Source: a virus
Reading direction: 5' to 3' (one strand)
DNA: 36,272 nucleotides
IMG/VR virus record: IMGVR_UViG_3300028536_000028
Span: 1 to 36,272 of that record
This document shows positions 8,170 to 16,035 of the stretch, piece by piece. The number at the start of each line of letters is the position of its first letter. Positions within the stretch are counted from its first letter, which is position 1. The notes under the pieces are model-generated. The model saw only the letters and a program-made list of their open reading frames with translations. It ran no database searches and had not been told where the DNA came from. A program made the translations under genes and the position numbers.

Positions 8170-9423
8170 TTAGTTGGCGAAGCCCTCGGCGCGGCGCGCG
8201 GCCAGGAACGCATCGCGCTCCTCGACCTCCACATCGCCCTGGCTCAGGTCGTGCGCGGTGCCGCGCGGGCCGCTCAGATCGACCTTGCGGCCGTAGGTCT
8301 TGGCCACCGTGTGCAGCACGTTGCGCAGCACCTCGGAGGCGTCCACGGAGCCCTCAGACAGCTCCACGACGCGCCGGCCCTTGAGCAGCGGCTCGGCCAT
8401 CGAGACGATGGCCGGGGGAATGCCGTAGTCCCGGACCAGCTCGGCGGCCTCGACCGCCCAGCGCTCCGCCTCGCGCTCGGCCTTGATGGTGGCCAGCTCC
8501 ACCGCCGCCGCATCCAGCTTGGTGCGCATCTCGATCTGGGCGAGCTCCAGTGCCTGCGCGCCCACCCCAGCGCCGCCGGTGCCGTCTTCGGAGGCGTTGA
8601 CCAGCTCCGGGGTTGCCTCCTCGGCGGGCGCGTCCTCGGCCGGCTCGTCGACCTTGGGTGGCTCCTCGAACTTGACCGGCGCGGGAGGGGCGTCGACCTT
8701 GGTCGGTGACCCCTCGTCGTCCTCGACGAACTTCTTGAAGATCGGGAAAACGGCCCGCAGCGCTGCCGTCTCCTCCTCAGTGAGAGAAGCCACGGGGGCC
8801 CCTTCCTCTCCTGCCCCGCCCGGTTGGGCGGGTGTCTGGGTCGCCTGTGGACTCACCGGGTCGGTGAGCTGGGTGATGGACTCGGTGAACGTCAGCGCCG
8901 AGAGGTCGATGACCTTGTCGGGGTCGGTCTCATCGGCGCAGGCGACGGCGTGCCACGGACCCATGCCGGAGAGCCGGGGGGCCCAAGTGGCCAGCACGTG
9001 TTGTAGCGCCGCCGGGTAGGACCGGGTGCTCTTGCCGTCCGCGCGGGTGTAGCCCTCGACCACCCGCACGCTGACCGGCAGGTTCTCGTGCTCGTCGATG
9101 AGCGCGGCGCCCTTGTCCGAGGCTGAGACGGTGGCCCACAGCCCGTCGTCGGTGGACTCCAGGCCGACGATCTCGCCGGCCGCCCGGTCCACGGCATTGG
9201 TGTGGGAGTTGTCGTCGGGGGCCAGCTGAAACGGCACCGTGTCGAAGGCGCCGTCGCGGAACGCCTCGGCCAGGTTGTCGTTGTAGGCCCGGTTGAAGTT
9301 GAGCTGGCGGCCCTTGTAGTCCAGCCGCCCGATCGGCAAGATCCGCTTGCGGTAGAGCTTGCGGCCCAGCTCGATCGCGCCACCGTCTACCGTGGGACCC
9401 AGGATCGTGAGCCGGCCGGTCAT
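8170..9423 (-). CDS. Capsid maturation protease fused to scaffold domain
   Basis: A 417-residue product from ATG 9423, overlapping the previous gene as ATGA. Residues 1-170 look like a phage prohead protease: FNRAYNDNLAEAF, the His of DDNSHTNAV and the Ser of LPVSVRVVEGY are candidate catalytic residues. The middle is a Pro/Glu/Ala-rich linker (about 200-290). The C-terminal part has a helical coiled segment (LDAAAVELATIKAEREAERW) typical of scaffolding proteins. A protease-scaffold fusion explains why no separate scaffold gene is present before the capsid gene. Catalytic assignment is by pattern and not proven. Confidence 0.75.
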   Translation of the reverse strand: MTGRLTILGPTVDGGAIELGRKLYRKRILPIGRLDYKGRQLNFNRAYNDNLAEAFRDGAFDTVPFQLAPDDNSHTNAVDRAAGEIVGLESTDDGLWATVSASDKGAALIDEHENLPVSVRVVEGYTRADGKSTRSYPAALQHVLATWAPRLSGMGPWHAVACADETDPDKVIDLSALTFTESITQLTDPVSPQATQTPAQPGGAGEEGAPVASLTEEETAALRAVFPIFKKFVEDDEGSPTKVDAPPAPVKFEEPPKVDEPAEDAPAEEATPELVNASEDGTGGAGVGAQALELAQIEMRTKLDAAAVELATIKAEREAERWAVEAAELVRDYGIPPAIVSMAEPLLKGRRVVELSEGSVDASEVLRNVLHTVAKTYGRKVDLSGPRGTAHDLSQGDVEVEERDAFLAARRAEGFAN

Positions 9424-10001
9424 GACTTGAACTTCTTCGTGTTGCTCGGCTCGCCGTCGCTCGACGGGTTGTCGTCGGCGTCGCCGGGAGACTCGCCCTC
9501 GTCGGAGTCCAGGCCGTGCTGCTTGAGGAACGAGTCCACCCACGGCAGGTCTTCGGCGTTCAGCGCGGTGGCCCGGTCCCGGATGTGCCCGGCCAGCTTC
9601 TTGCGGTCGTTCGGGCGGGTCTTGGAGAACTGGGTGATCGCCTTGCGCAGGTGATTCACGGTCTGGATGGGCTGCATCCCGGACATCGACCCGCCGGGGC
9701 CGGTCTCCACCGCTGTGCCCGCCATCTCGAGTGACATGTCGGTTTTCCCTCCTGAATGGCTGGCCAGGAAGTTCTTCACCCAGTCCAGGCCGGACGCGCC
9801 GAGCCGCTTGGCCGACGAACGGATGTGGCTGACCAGCGCCGCGCGCTTGCCCGGTGGGCAACGGCCGAACGACTGGACGGCCCGGTGCAGGTAGTCCACG
9901 TTGGGGATCGGGAAGCTGCCGTCGGGCAGCGTCACACCCTGCGACTTGTACTTGTCCCGCTGATCTTGGGAGATGTGGGCCGGAGCCAGCTCAAACGACA
10001 T
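9420..10001 (-). CDS. Protein with two copies of a DUF6582-like helical domain
   Basis: A 193-residue product from ATG 10001. It carries two related helical units, at about residues 37-84 (VDYLHRAVQSFGRCPPGKRA, then LVSHIRSSAKRLGASGLDWV) and 117-165 (VNHLRKAITQFSKTRPNDRK, then LAGHIRDRATALNAEDLPWV). Each has AI/AV..F...RP...R..L..HI..RA..L.A..L.W, the pattern of a small domain found in phage head gene regions (DUF6582-like). The C-terminus is acidic and then basic (KKFKS). The gene overlaps the MuF-like gene by 11 bases and the protease gene by 4. Role unknown; a virion or assembly accessory is likely. Confidence 0.65.
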   Translation of the reverse strand: MSFELAPAHISQDQRDKYKSQGVTLPDGSFPIPNVDYLHRAVQSFGRCPPGKRAALVSHIRSSAKRLGASGLDWVKNFLASHSGGKTDMSLEMAGTAVETGPGGSMSGMQPIQTVNHLRKAITQFSKTRPNDRKKLAGHIRDRATALNAEDLPWVDSFLKQHGLDSDEGESPGDADDNPSSDGEPSNTKKFKS

Positions 10002-10638
10002 GCATGCCTCCGAGCGGGGAGATGTTGCGCACCGCGCCGGACATGCCGATCGCGTAGCAGCGGCAGTACGGATGCACCGCGCCGGGGATCTGCCCGTCGG
10101 GCAGGTGATCGATCGTGAACATCCGGCCGTCCAGGCGGCGGCACTCCGGGTCCACGGTGGAGTCGTGCTGGGTCTGCCAGATCAGCCACGGACCTTCGGC
10201 GGTGGCGACGGAGTCCAGGTCGCCGGCCGCGCGCAGCCGGTTCACCCCGGCCCTGCGGTGCTGCTTGAGGAAGTTCCGCTCCAGCCGCGCCGCCTGGGGG
10301 TAGACGTTCAGCGCCAGCGCGGAAGTCAGCCGCTTGGACGCGGCGAGGATGTACTGGGCCCGCATCGTCGGCTCGTCGATCTTGACTTGGCGGACCGTGG
10401 AGGACAGCGGGGTGACCGGCGAGCCGTACGGGCCTCTGCCGGTCAGCGGCACCGACAGGGCCAGCTTGCCGGCCTCGCGGACCGCCTTGTCCGCCAGCGC
10501 CAGCGGGTCAAGACGGGCCGCGAGGGTCTTGGGGAGGTAGGTGGCGTTGGTGGCCATCGGGGAGCCCAGGAACGCCGCCAGGGCGGCAATGACGGCGTCC
10601 TCGGCCGGGTTGTACAGGCTCCCGACCGGCGCGGCCAT
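9991..10638 (-). CDS. MuF-like head morphogenesis protein
   Basis: A 215-residue product starting at ATG 10638, which overlaps the preceding TGA. The C-terminal region has DSTVDPECRRLDGRMF and AVHPYCRCY, the classic signature of MuF-like minor head proteins (D.v..C...dG......lp..hp.CRC). The N-terminal part is helical. It lies between the portal and the protease, the standard place. It is shorter than full Mu gpF proteins, so it probably represents mainly the MuF domain. These proteins sit near the portal and help head assembly or DNA ejection. Confidence 0.82.
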   Translation of the reverse strand: MAAPVGSLYNPAEDAVIAALAAFLGSPMATNATYLPKTLAARLDPLALADKAVREAGKLALSVPLTGRGPYGSPVTPLSSTVRQVKIDEPTMRAQYILAASKRLTSALALNVYPQAARLERNFLKQHRRAGVNRLRAAGDLDSVATAEGPWLIWQTQHDSTVDPECRRLDGRMFTIDHLPDGQIPGAVHPYCRCYAIGMSGAVRNISPLGGMHVV

Positions 10639-10886
10639 CAGACGCGCTCTGGCCAGTGCCAACTACCGCCGACGTGCTCCACTTCGTCGTGCTCGATGCC
10701 CCGATTCAGGAAGATCCCGGTGGGGTTGAGCACGGCCAGGCCCACGGTCTCGCCGAGGGTCTCATCACCGGGGTTGAGTACCTCGGTGATGACCGCGGCG
10801 CGGCACTCGCTGGTGAATTCACCCCCGGGGGTGCCGTAGCTGACGTAGTGCACGATGCGGCCCACGCTGGGCATCTGGTCAGTCAT
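10638..10886 (-). CDS. Conserved actinophage small protein, function unknown
   Basis: An 82-residue product from ATG 10886. It contains SVGRIVHYVSYGTPGGEF, CRAAVITEV, VLNPTGIFLNR and GGSWHWPE. I recall this pattern from many actinobacterial phages and prophages, where it lies among head genes without an assigned function. Composition suggests a small beta-barrel. It is coupled by a TGATG overlap to the upstream peptidase-like gene and to the downstream MuF gene, so it is probably made together with head proteins. Confidence 0.65.
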   Translation of the reverse strand: MTDQMPSVGRIVHYVSYGTPGGEFTSECRAAVITEVLNPGDETLGETVGLAVLNPTGIFLNRGIEHDEVEHVGGSWHWPERV

Positions 10887-11785
10887 CACAGCCCCTTCGC
10901 GGCGAGCCAGGCGTGTGCGGCGGCGGCGAACGTCGCGTCGGCGGTGGCCGGTGTGGGGATGGGTGTGGGGACGGGTGTCGGGGTGGGCGTGGGCGTGACG
11001 ACGGGGAAGGGGCTCGCCGTCGACCCGGTGAGGGCTTGGAAGTCGGCATTGGCGGTAGCCGTGTCCAATCCGCTGGGCGTCTTGCCGGATTTCGCCATCC
11101 AGTCGCCGTCGACCGGCACCCACCACTCGTCGAAGAACCGGTTGTGGAAGTCGGCGGACATCTTCTGGGTCTTCGCCCAGGTCACGCAGGTGTAGCCGGT
11201 GGCGTCGTAGGCGGTCAGCGGGACGCAGTGCCCACCTTCGATGCGGGAGCGGGCCACGTAGGTCCACGGCTGGCCGGCGTTGAACTGGCTCATCGCCGAG
11301 GCCGGCACGTTCAGCCCGGCGTAGACCACCCCGAATAGCGCGATGCAGTTCTGCAGCAGCGCCAGGTTCGTGCCGTCGATCTGGGCGAAAGCGTCCAGCT
11401 TGTAGCCCTGCAGGCCGGTTTGCTGCCAGTACTGCAGGCCGGACTGCAGCGTGGCGCCCACGTCGGAGTTGGGGTTCGACGGGGTGTAGCCGGAGATCGC
11501 CGAGTACATGGTCAGCGCGTTGGCCGTGGTGAATCCGGTCGCCACATTCTGCGCGTCGTATTCGAATAGCTGCTGGGCGTGGTAGGCGCCGGCCGCGACA
11601 CAATCGCCCACCTGGTCATTGCCGAGCATTCCCCAATTGGCGGCGGGGATATTCTTGGACCAGTCGGCGCTGGCCGGGGGTGTAATTGCACCCAATGGCT
11701 GCAGAACGACGCGCGGCTTGTGTGGGTCGTTGGGGTAGCGACCCATCTTCAATTCGGGGTCCTTCTTCTTGCCGATCTTGACCAT
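10886..11785 (-). CDS. Papain-like cysteine peptidase homologue in the head operon
   Basis: A 299-residue product from ATG 11785. GNDQVGDCVAAGAYHA (Cys62) and RIEGGHCVPLTAYD (His186) resemble the Cys and His active-site segments of papain-fold peptidases, and a Trp-rich segment (about 202-225) follows. Residues 263-280 are a Thr-Pro repeat hinge, then a short Ala-rich helix to the end. The hinge plus C-terminal helix looks like a tether to another component. No signal peptide is seen. Placement between portal and MuF genes suggests a virion-associated or maturation role rather than cell lysis, but that is inference. TAATG and TGATG junctions couple it to its neighbours. Confidence 0.65.
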   Translation of the reverse strand: MVKIGKKKDPELKMGRYPNDPHKPRVVLQPLGAITPPASADWSKNIPAANWGMLGNDQVGDCVAAGAYHAQQLFEYDAQNVATGFTTANALTMYSAISGYTPSNPNSDVGATLQSGLQYWQQTGLQGYKLDAFAQIDGTNLALLQNCIALFGVVYAGLNVPASAMSQFNAGQPWTYVARSRIEGGHCVPLTAYDATGYTCVTWAKTQKMSADFHNRFFDEWWVPVDGDWMAKSGKTPSGLDTATANADFQALTGSTASPFPVVTPTPTPTPVPTPIPTPATADATFAAAAHAWLAAKGL

Positions 11786-12012
11786 TACTTCTCCATCCGG
11801 GGAGCTAGCATTTGCAGATAGGCGCGACGCGCCAGGAGGGCGTCCTGGTCGGCCCGATAGGCCAGGACCAATTCGGAACACTTGTTCGGGCAGGCGCAGA
11901 TCCGGGCGGAGAGGTCCCGGATGTGGTCCTCGACGTCGGTCACGTCGTGGGCGCTGTAGGGCTGCCTGCCGGGCAGAACGGAATAGACGCGGTCGAGCAG
12001 CTCCAGGGCCAC
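11785..12012 (-). CDS. Small helical protein with paired cysteines
   Basis: A 75-residue product. GTG 12012 is chosen because GGGGAGG stands 5 bases upstream; the portal stop at 12024 is 11 bases before it. The sequence is mostly helical, with VEDHIRDLSARICACPNKCSELVLAYRA in the middle, where C-A-C-x3-C could bind metal. It lies directly after the portal gene and overlaps the peptidase-like gene by one base (TAATG). No family recognised. Length and position suggest a portal-associated accessory, but nothing in the sequence proves it. Confidence 0.6.
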   Translation of the reverse strand: MALELLDRVYSVLPGRQPYSAHDVTDVEDHIRDLSARICACPNKCSELVLAYRADQDALLARRAYLQMLAPRMEK

Positions 12013-12023
12013 GATTGCCTCCC

Positions 12024-13754
12024 CTAGGGACGGCGCAGCGCTCGCAATGCGTCGTGCGGGTCGGCGCCGTCCTTGACCGCGGCCACCAGTTCGGCGGCCA
12101 TCTCCACGGCCAACGACATGGAGGTGTCCTGGGCACGGCGCAGCTTCGATTTCGCCACCCGCTGCGGCTGCTGGGACTTGCCGGCGGCGGTACCCGTCTT
12201 GTTCGGCGACACCCGCCGGGCCGCGGCGTTGGACGTCTTGGACACCGCGCTGGCCCCGGTGGACGGCTTGCCGGGCACCTTGGTCGGGGTCTCGATGGGC
12301 AGGTGCTGGTTCGCCAGGGCGTCCGCGCCGGGCAGCGGCTGCTGTTGCGACGGCGGGGTCATCGGCACCGGGATTTCCGCGGCTGCTGCCGCGGCGGCCT
12401 CGGCGGCCTCCATCATCTTCTGCCGCTCCTTGCCCCACTCCTCCACCACGTCGGCCACGTCGGTGGTGTCCAGGCCCAACTGCGCGCTGACCTGGTTGAT
12501 CAGGTAGCCGACGAAGGTTTCCGGCACGGTGGGCTTCTCCGCGGTGACCACCGTCATCAGCAGGTTCAGCGCCCGGTCGGTCTGCCGGTTGCCGATCGGG
12601 GCGAAGTGCAGGTCGGGGATCTCCACGTCGGGGCCGAAGTTGTAGGTCACCAACGGCCGGATGATGCCCTCGGTGATCTGCTCGGAGATCTCATCGGCCA
12701 CCGCCTGGCGGCTGGCCAGGTAGAACTCGCTCTGGTCGGCGGACAGCGCGTTGGACCCGGCCTTGGCGTGGCTGGCGTTCTGCGCCAGGTCCATGAACGA
12801 CGCCAGGACGGACTGCGTCTGCTGGCCCTCGAAGTAGGTGATCGCCTCGTGGAACTGGGCGGCGCCCTTGCCGGAGGACTCGAGGATCTCGAACGTCTTC
12901 TGGGTGGGATCGATGCGCCGCTCGATCGGGATCGACGCGCTAGCGGCGGCGTCGGCGATCATCTGGGCGTTCTCCACGGCCTGCTGCGGGTCGTCGCCGT
13001 AGACCACGACCTTCGGCAGACTCTGCTGCTCCAGGAATTGACACCACAGGAAACGCAATTTCTTGATGTTCTCCCAACAATAGAGAGACACATCCAGGTC
13101 GCTCACCCCGAGCAGCGGCTCACGGTGGGTGCCGTAAATGTAGACAAAGGCGTTGTCGTCGGGGATCCGGATCCAGCCGTACTCGCCCATGTGGTCGATG
13201 GCGTTGATCGGCGCGACCCGCTGGCGAAAGCCGGTGACCTTGCCGGTCTTCGAGTTGTGCGCCGGCTGGCACGAGGTGGCCGGGCGCATCTGAATGGAGT
13301 CGTAGACGACGTTGGCGCCGTCCATCTTCCACACGAGCTCGAAGAACGCCTTGCGGTAGGCGATCGCGGAGCAGCACTGCGCGATCAGCTTGTCCATCTT
13401 CTCGCCCAGGTTCTCCCGCACGAAGTCCGGGATTTTGCCCTTGCCGCGGATCTCCCACTCGGCGGAGCGGATCGGCAGGGTCAGAACCTGCTCCAGCTTC
13501 CTGGGGTTGCCGTCCATGGCCAGCATGTCGCGCATCGCGTAGAGATCAATTTCACCGTACTCGAAGACGGTGTTGGCCTCGTCGAAGCTGCGATACAGGC
13601 GGGCATCGACCGGGAAGGCGTTGGCCAGCTGCGGGGAAGCTAAGCGCTTGCGCTGCGCCGGGGTCAGCTTCACACCCTGGGTCTTAAGAGTGGCACCGGT
13701 GGTGCCGTAGGCCGCGGTGGTCCCGGCGGTCACCTTCTGATCAGACGCAACCAC
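12024..13754 (-). CDS. Portal protein, Mu gp29-like (DUF935 type)
   Basis: A 576-residue product from GTG 13754, with AGGAGG 5 bases upstream. Residues around 75-100 (LEQVLTLPIRSAEWEIRG), AYRKAFFELVWKMDG, GWIRIPDDNAFVYIYG and the later AGSNALSADQSEFYLASRQAVADEISEQ-type helix match the Mu gp29-like portal family. The C-terminal 100 residues are Pro/Gln/Ala/Lys-rich and probably disordered, ending in a helix. The portal is the dodecameric ring through which DNA is packed and ejected. Position two genes after the terminase fits. Confidence 0.88.
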   Translation of the reverse strand: MVASDQKVTAGTTAAYGTTGATLKTQGVKLTPAQRKRLASPQLANAFPVDARLYRSFDEANTVFEYGEIDLYAMRDMLAMDGNPRKLEQVLTLPIRSAEWEIRGKGKIPDFVRENLGEKMDKLIAQCCSAIAYRKAFFELVWKMDGANVVYDSIQMRPATSCQPAHNSKTGKVTGFRQRVAPINAIDHMGEYGWIRIPDDNAFVYIYGTHREPLLGVSDLDVSLYCWENIKKLRFLWCQFLEQQSLPKVVVYGDDPQQAVENAQMIADAAASASIPIERRIDPTQKTFEILESSGKGAAQFHEAITYFEGQQTQSVLASFMDLAQNASHAKAGSNALSADQSEFYLASRQAVADEISEQITEGIIRPLVTYNFGPDVEIPDLHFAPIGNRQTDRALNLLMTVVTAEKPTVPETFVGYLINQVSAQLGLDTTDVADVVEEWGKERQKMMEAAEAAAAAAAEIPVPMTPPSQQQPLPGADALANQHLPIETPTKVPGKPSTGASAVSKTSNAAARRVSPNKTGTAAGKSQQPQRVAKSKLRRAQDTSMSLAVEMAAELVAAVKDGADPHDALRALRRP

Positions 13755-13876
13755 TTGGACCTCCTCTGCTCGGCTCGGGCGCGGCGTAGCGCGATGAACA
13801 CCTCGCGGCGGAACTTGCGACGCGGGTCGTCGTTGCGATGTAGCCAGCCGGCGATGCGGGCGGCGAGGGCGAACAT
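13730..13876 (-). CDS. 48-residue basic protein overlapping the portal start
   Basis: ATG 13876 opens a 48-codon frame (MFALAARIAGWLHRNDDPRR, later IALRRARAEQRRSKWLRL). GGAG lies 6 bases upstream. It overlaps the portal gene by 25 bases in another frame and contains the portal ribosome site, so its translation could couple to the portal. The product is strongly basic and helical, with an amphipathic N-terminus. No family is recognised. It could be a real small protein or a translational leader for the portal. Confidence 0.5.
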   Translation of the reverse strand: MFALAARIAGWLHRNDDPRRKFRREVFIALRRARAEQRRSKWLRLIRR

Positions 13877-13882
13877 AGGGAG

Positions 13883-13922
13883 CTCCACTGACTAGACAAG
13901 GTCATCTCTCGCGGCGGATACT
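13883..13922 (+). promoter_or_regulatory. Weak promoter with one operator-like dyad
   Basis: CTCCAC-TGA-CTAGAC (13883-13897) matches the 6-3-6 dyad of the middle-region promoters. On the plus strand it overlaps TAGACA (13893-13898), followed after 18 bases by GATACT (13917-13922). It could drive the plus-strand gene at 13970. The second dyad of the cassette is missing. Confidence 0.4.
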
Positions 13923-13969
13923 GCGCGGCGCCCGTGCCTATCCCCCCGTATCGACACAGGGAGCCCTTG

Positions 13970-14176
13970 ATGACCCCGTTCGCCCCGCCCCGCCTGTACA
14001 CCGCGCCCGAGTTCTTCGAGGTCGGGATCTCGGTCGGGCCGCTGAAGTCGTGCTCTCTGTGCGGCGGCATCGTGATCGATGAGACCGAGGGGCAGCACCG
14101 GGAGTACCACAAGGAGCTGGCGGTGGACGTGAAGTTGGCGGCGGGAAACAAATACCGGTCGCTGACAACGGATTGA
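13970..14176 (+). CDS. Small zinc-binding moron-like protein
   Basis: A 68-residue product from ATG 13970, with AGGGAG 6 bases upstream. It has CSLCGG (Cys residues near 29 and 32) and then H..YH near 45-49, a likely zinc site, and ends KYRSLTTD. It is the only plus-strand gene within the late operon and is flanked by its own weak promoter and by hairpins, as expected of a moron (a gene acquired by a prophage and expressed independently). Similar short CxxC...H..H proteins occur in actinophages without known function. Confidence 0.6.
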   Translation: MTPFAPPRLYTAPEFFEVGISVGPLKSCSLCGGIVIDETEGQHREYHKELAVDVKLAAGNKYRSLTTD

Positions 14177-14188
14177 GGCCCACGCTGA

Positions 14189-14291
14189 CCTGAGAGCGCC
14201 CTCAGGAGCTATCCTGCGGGCGCGAGCCGGGGGCGCCCCCATTACTTCGCTGGGGAGCGGGAAGAGTGGGCGAGGAAGCCCCCGGCTCGCG
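14189..14291. terminator. Two hairpins between convergent genes (bidirectional terminator or RNA)
   Basis: Hairpin one is CCTGAG-6-CTCAGG (14189-14206). Element two is a 14-bp perfect inverted repeat, CGCGAGCCGGGGGC (14221-14234) with GCCCCCGGCTCGCG (14278-14291), enclosing 43 bases that hold a small CGCT-GGGG-AGCG hairpin. The region lies between the plus-strand gene ending at 14176 and the terminase stop at 14339. Terminator for both strands is the simplest reading, though the loop is long. The remaining bases to 14338 hold nothing else I recognise. Confidence 0.55.
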
Positions 14292-14338
14292 TAGCTCGCG
14301 GCACCGGGGTCTGGGGCGCTATGGGCTAGATGCGGATG

Positions 14339-15865
14339 CTAGCGCACCCATGTGCCGCCACTATGGGTGTAAGGAATGGGGCGTTTGAGGCTGATTCGGC
14401 CGTCCGGGTACTCCCGTTCGTAGGCCTCGACGAAGTAGGCCATGGCCAGCGCGTCACCCTGGTCTGTGCTTCGGCCAAGCCGCTTCCGAATGTCATCCTT
14501 AGATTCGATCTTGATCCGGCCACCGTGCACCATTTCGTAGCGAGGAGTGGACAGGTCAGCGGCCAGGTCGTCGTCCGGTGGGATGCACAGTCGGGCGTCC
14601 ATGGCCGGGTCCAGCAGCTCGCGCAGGTTCCACCAGGCGGACGCCCGGAGGTTGGCGAAGCCCTGGGTTCCTGTTGCGTCCCGTCGGCGTGTCGTGGCCG
14701 AGGAGATGAACGGGTAGACCTTGTGCCGGGAGTTGCGCAGCTGATCGACCACGCCGGCCCCGACGCCGATCGAGTCGACGACGGCGATGGAGAAGCCGTC
14801 CAGACGGTCGCGGACGAACTGGGCGACTTGAACGGTGTCCTTCTTGGCCCAGTGCTCGATTGAGGTCACCACGTGGCCGTGGCGGGTCAGGATGACGGTC
14901 TTGTCCTCGCCGAGGTGCCCGACGTCGACCCCCAGCACGATGCGACCGCGCGGGCCTTGCATCTGCTTCTCGGTCTCGGACAGCTCCTGGTAGTCCAGCC
15001 AGCGCTGATTGGCCAGCCGGATCCAGCCCAGCGGGATGACGCCGAACTCGTCGTTGTCGGCGAACTCGCCCAGCACCTTGATCTTGTAGAGGGCTGAGCT
15101 GCGGCCCCACCGGACCGCTTTGTCCTCGACCCATTCCTTCTGCACCAGGCCGCGGAACATGTCCTCCGGGACCACCTCGCCGGTGAAGGCGGGGGTGTCG
15201 AAGGAGTTGATTTTGATCCGGTTCCAGCCCGGTTCGGTGGTGCAGGCCCGGAAGAATCTCGAGCTGACCGCGTCCGGGTTGCCGACGGCGATGATTCGGG
15301 ACTCCGGGGTGGTGGTCAGCGAGTCGATGGCGTTCCAGATCTGATCCGGCACACCGGAGGCTTCATCAATGATGGCGATGACGCCCCGCCGCGCGTGCAG
15401 GCCTTGCAGGCCCTGCTGGTTCTGATCGGCCGGCTTGCGGCCGAACGCCACCAGCTCGTTGCCGATCTTCCACTCGGCGTTCTGGGTGACGTAGCCGGGT
15501 AGTTCGTGTTCGGCGGCCATCTGCCCGATGTAGCGCCAGATGATCGCCCGGACCTGCGCCCAAGTCGGGGCGGTGGTGACGATGAAGAAGTCCCCGGCGG
15601 CGTAGTTGTCGATGTAGTAGCCGACGATGCGGCTGACCAGGTGCGACTTGCCGACACCGTGGGAGGACTGGACGGCGGTCAGCTTGTTCTTGCTGACCGA
15701 GTCGAGGATCTCGGTCTGCTTGGACCACACGTGCTCGCCGAGACGTTCGGTCACCCAGGCGGCCGGGTCGCGGCGCCACCGGTCGCGCTGGCCGTCCTCT
15801 TTCATGATCCGGATGGCGGCCTGCATGGAGGCCAGGTCGAAGCCGCTGGCCGGCTCCTTGCTCAC
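14339..15865 (-). CDS. terL: Terminase large subunit
   Basis: A 508-residue product. GTG 15865 is chosen because it overlaps the upstream stop as GTGA; earlier in-frame sequence lies inside that gene. Residues 67-75 (SSHGVGKSH) are the Walker A-like motif and 162-169 (VIAIIDEA) the Walker B motif of the packaging ATPase. The nuclease domain follows: VLGVDVG (Asp314), AVVDSIG (Asp364) and STDQGDALAMAY (Asp468, Asp471). The enzyme pumps DNA through the portal and cuts the concatemer. The length is normal and all key residues are present. Confidence 0.95.
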   Translation of the reverse strand: MSKEPASGFDLASMQAAIRIMKEDGQRDRWRRDPAAWVTERLGEHVWSKQTEILDSVSKNKLTAVQSSHGVGKSHLVSRIVGYYIDNYAAGDFFIVTTAPTWAQVRAIIWRYIGQMAAEHELPGYVTQNAEWKIGNELVAFGRKPADQNQQGLQGLHARRGVIAIIDEASGVPDQIWNAIDSLTTTPESRIIAVGNPDAVSSRFFRACTTEPGWNRIKINSFDTPAFTGEVVPEDMFRGLVQKEWVEDKAVRWGRSSALYKIKVLGEFADNDEFGVIPLGWIRLANQRWLDYQELSETEKQMQGPRGRIVLGVDVGHLGEDKTVILTRHGHVVTSIEHWAKKDTVQVAQFVRDRLDGFSIAVVDSIGVGAGVVDQLRNSRHKVYPFISSATTRRRDATGTQGFANLRASAWWNLRELLDPAMDARLCIPPDDDLAADLSTPRYEMVHGGRIKIESKDDIRKRLGRSTDQGDALAMAYFVEAYEREYPDGRISLKRPIPYTHSGGTWVR

Positions 15866-16035
15866 CGGAATCCGAAGGTGGCGTGGACCCTGAGGTGCGC
15901 CAGTGCGGCGGCTTGGGCGTCGACACGGCGGCCGGCGTAGTCGTGCCGCTCGCAGCCGGGCACGTGGCACGTCCAGCGCCACGTCGGGGTGCCGGCGGAG
16001 TCCCGATAGACGCTGACCGGCGGGCGGGGCTTCAC
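15862..16035 (-). CDS. Small C2H2-like zinc protein upstream of terminase
   Basis: A 57-residue product from GTG 16035 (GTGA overlap with the upstream stop). It contains CHVPGCERH and ALAHLRVHA, giving C-x4-C then H-x3-H spaced by 18 residues, a plausible zinc finger. It ends on the start codon of the large terminase. DNA binding and a small-terminase-like or HNH-accessory role are possible by position. No family name can be given, and there is no normal small terminase sequence in it. Confidence 0.55.
   Translation of the reverse strand: MKPRPPVSVYRDSAGTPTWRWTCHVPGCERHDYAGRRVDAQAAALAHLRVHATFGFR

Noticed and set aside
11769-13643. Plus-strand open frame of 624 codons
   Set aside because: Antisense shadow of the portal gene, without ribosome site or recognisable sequence.
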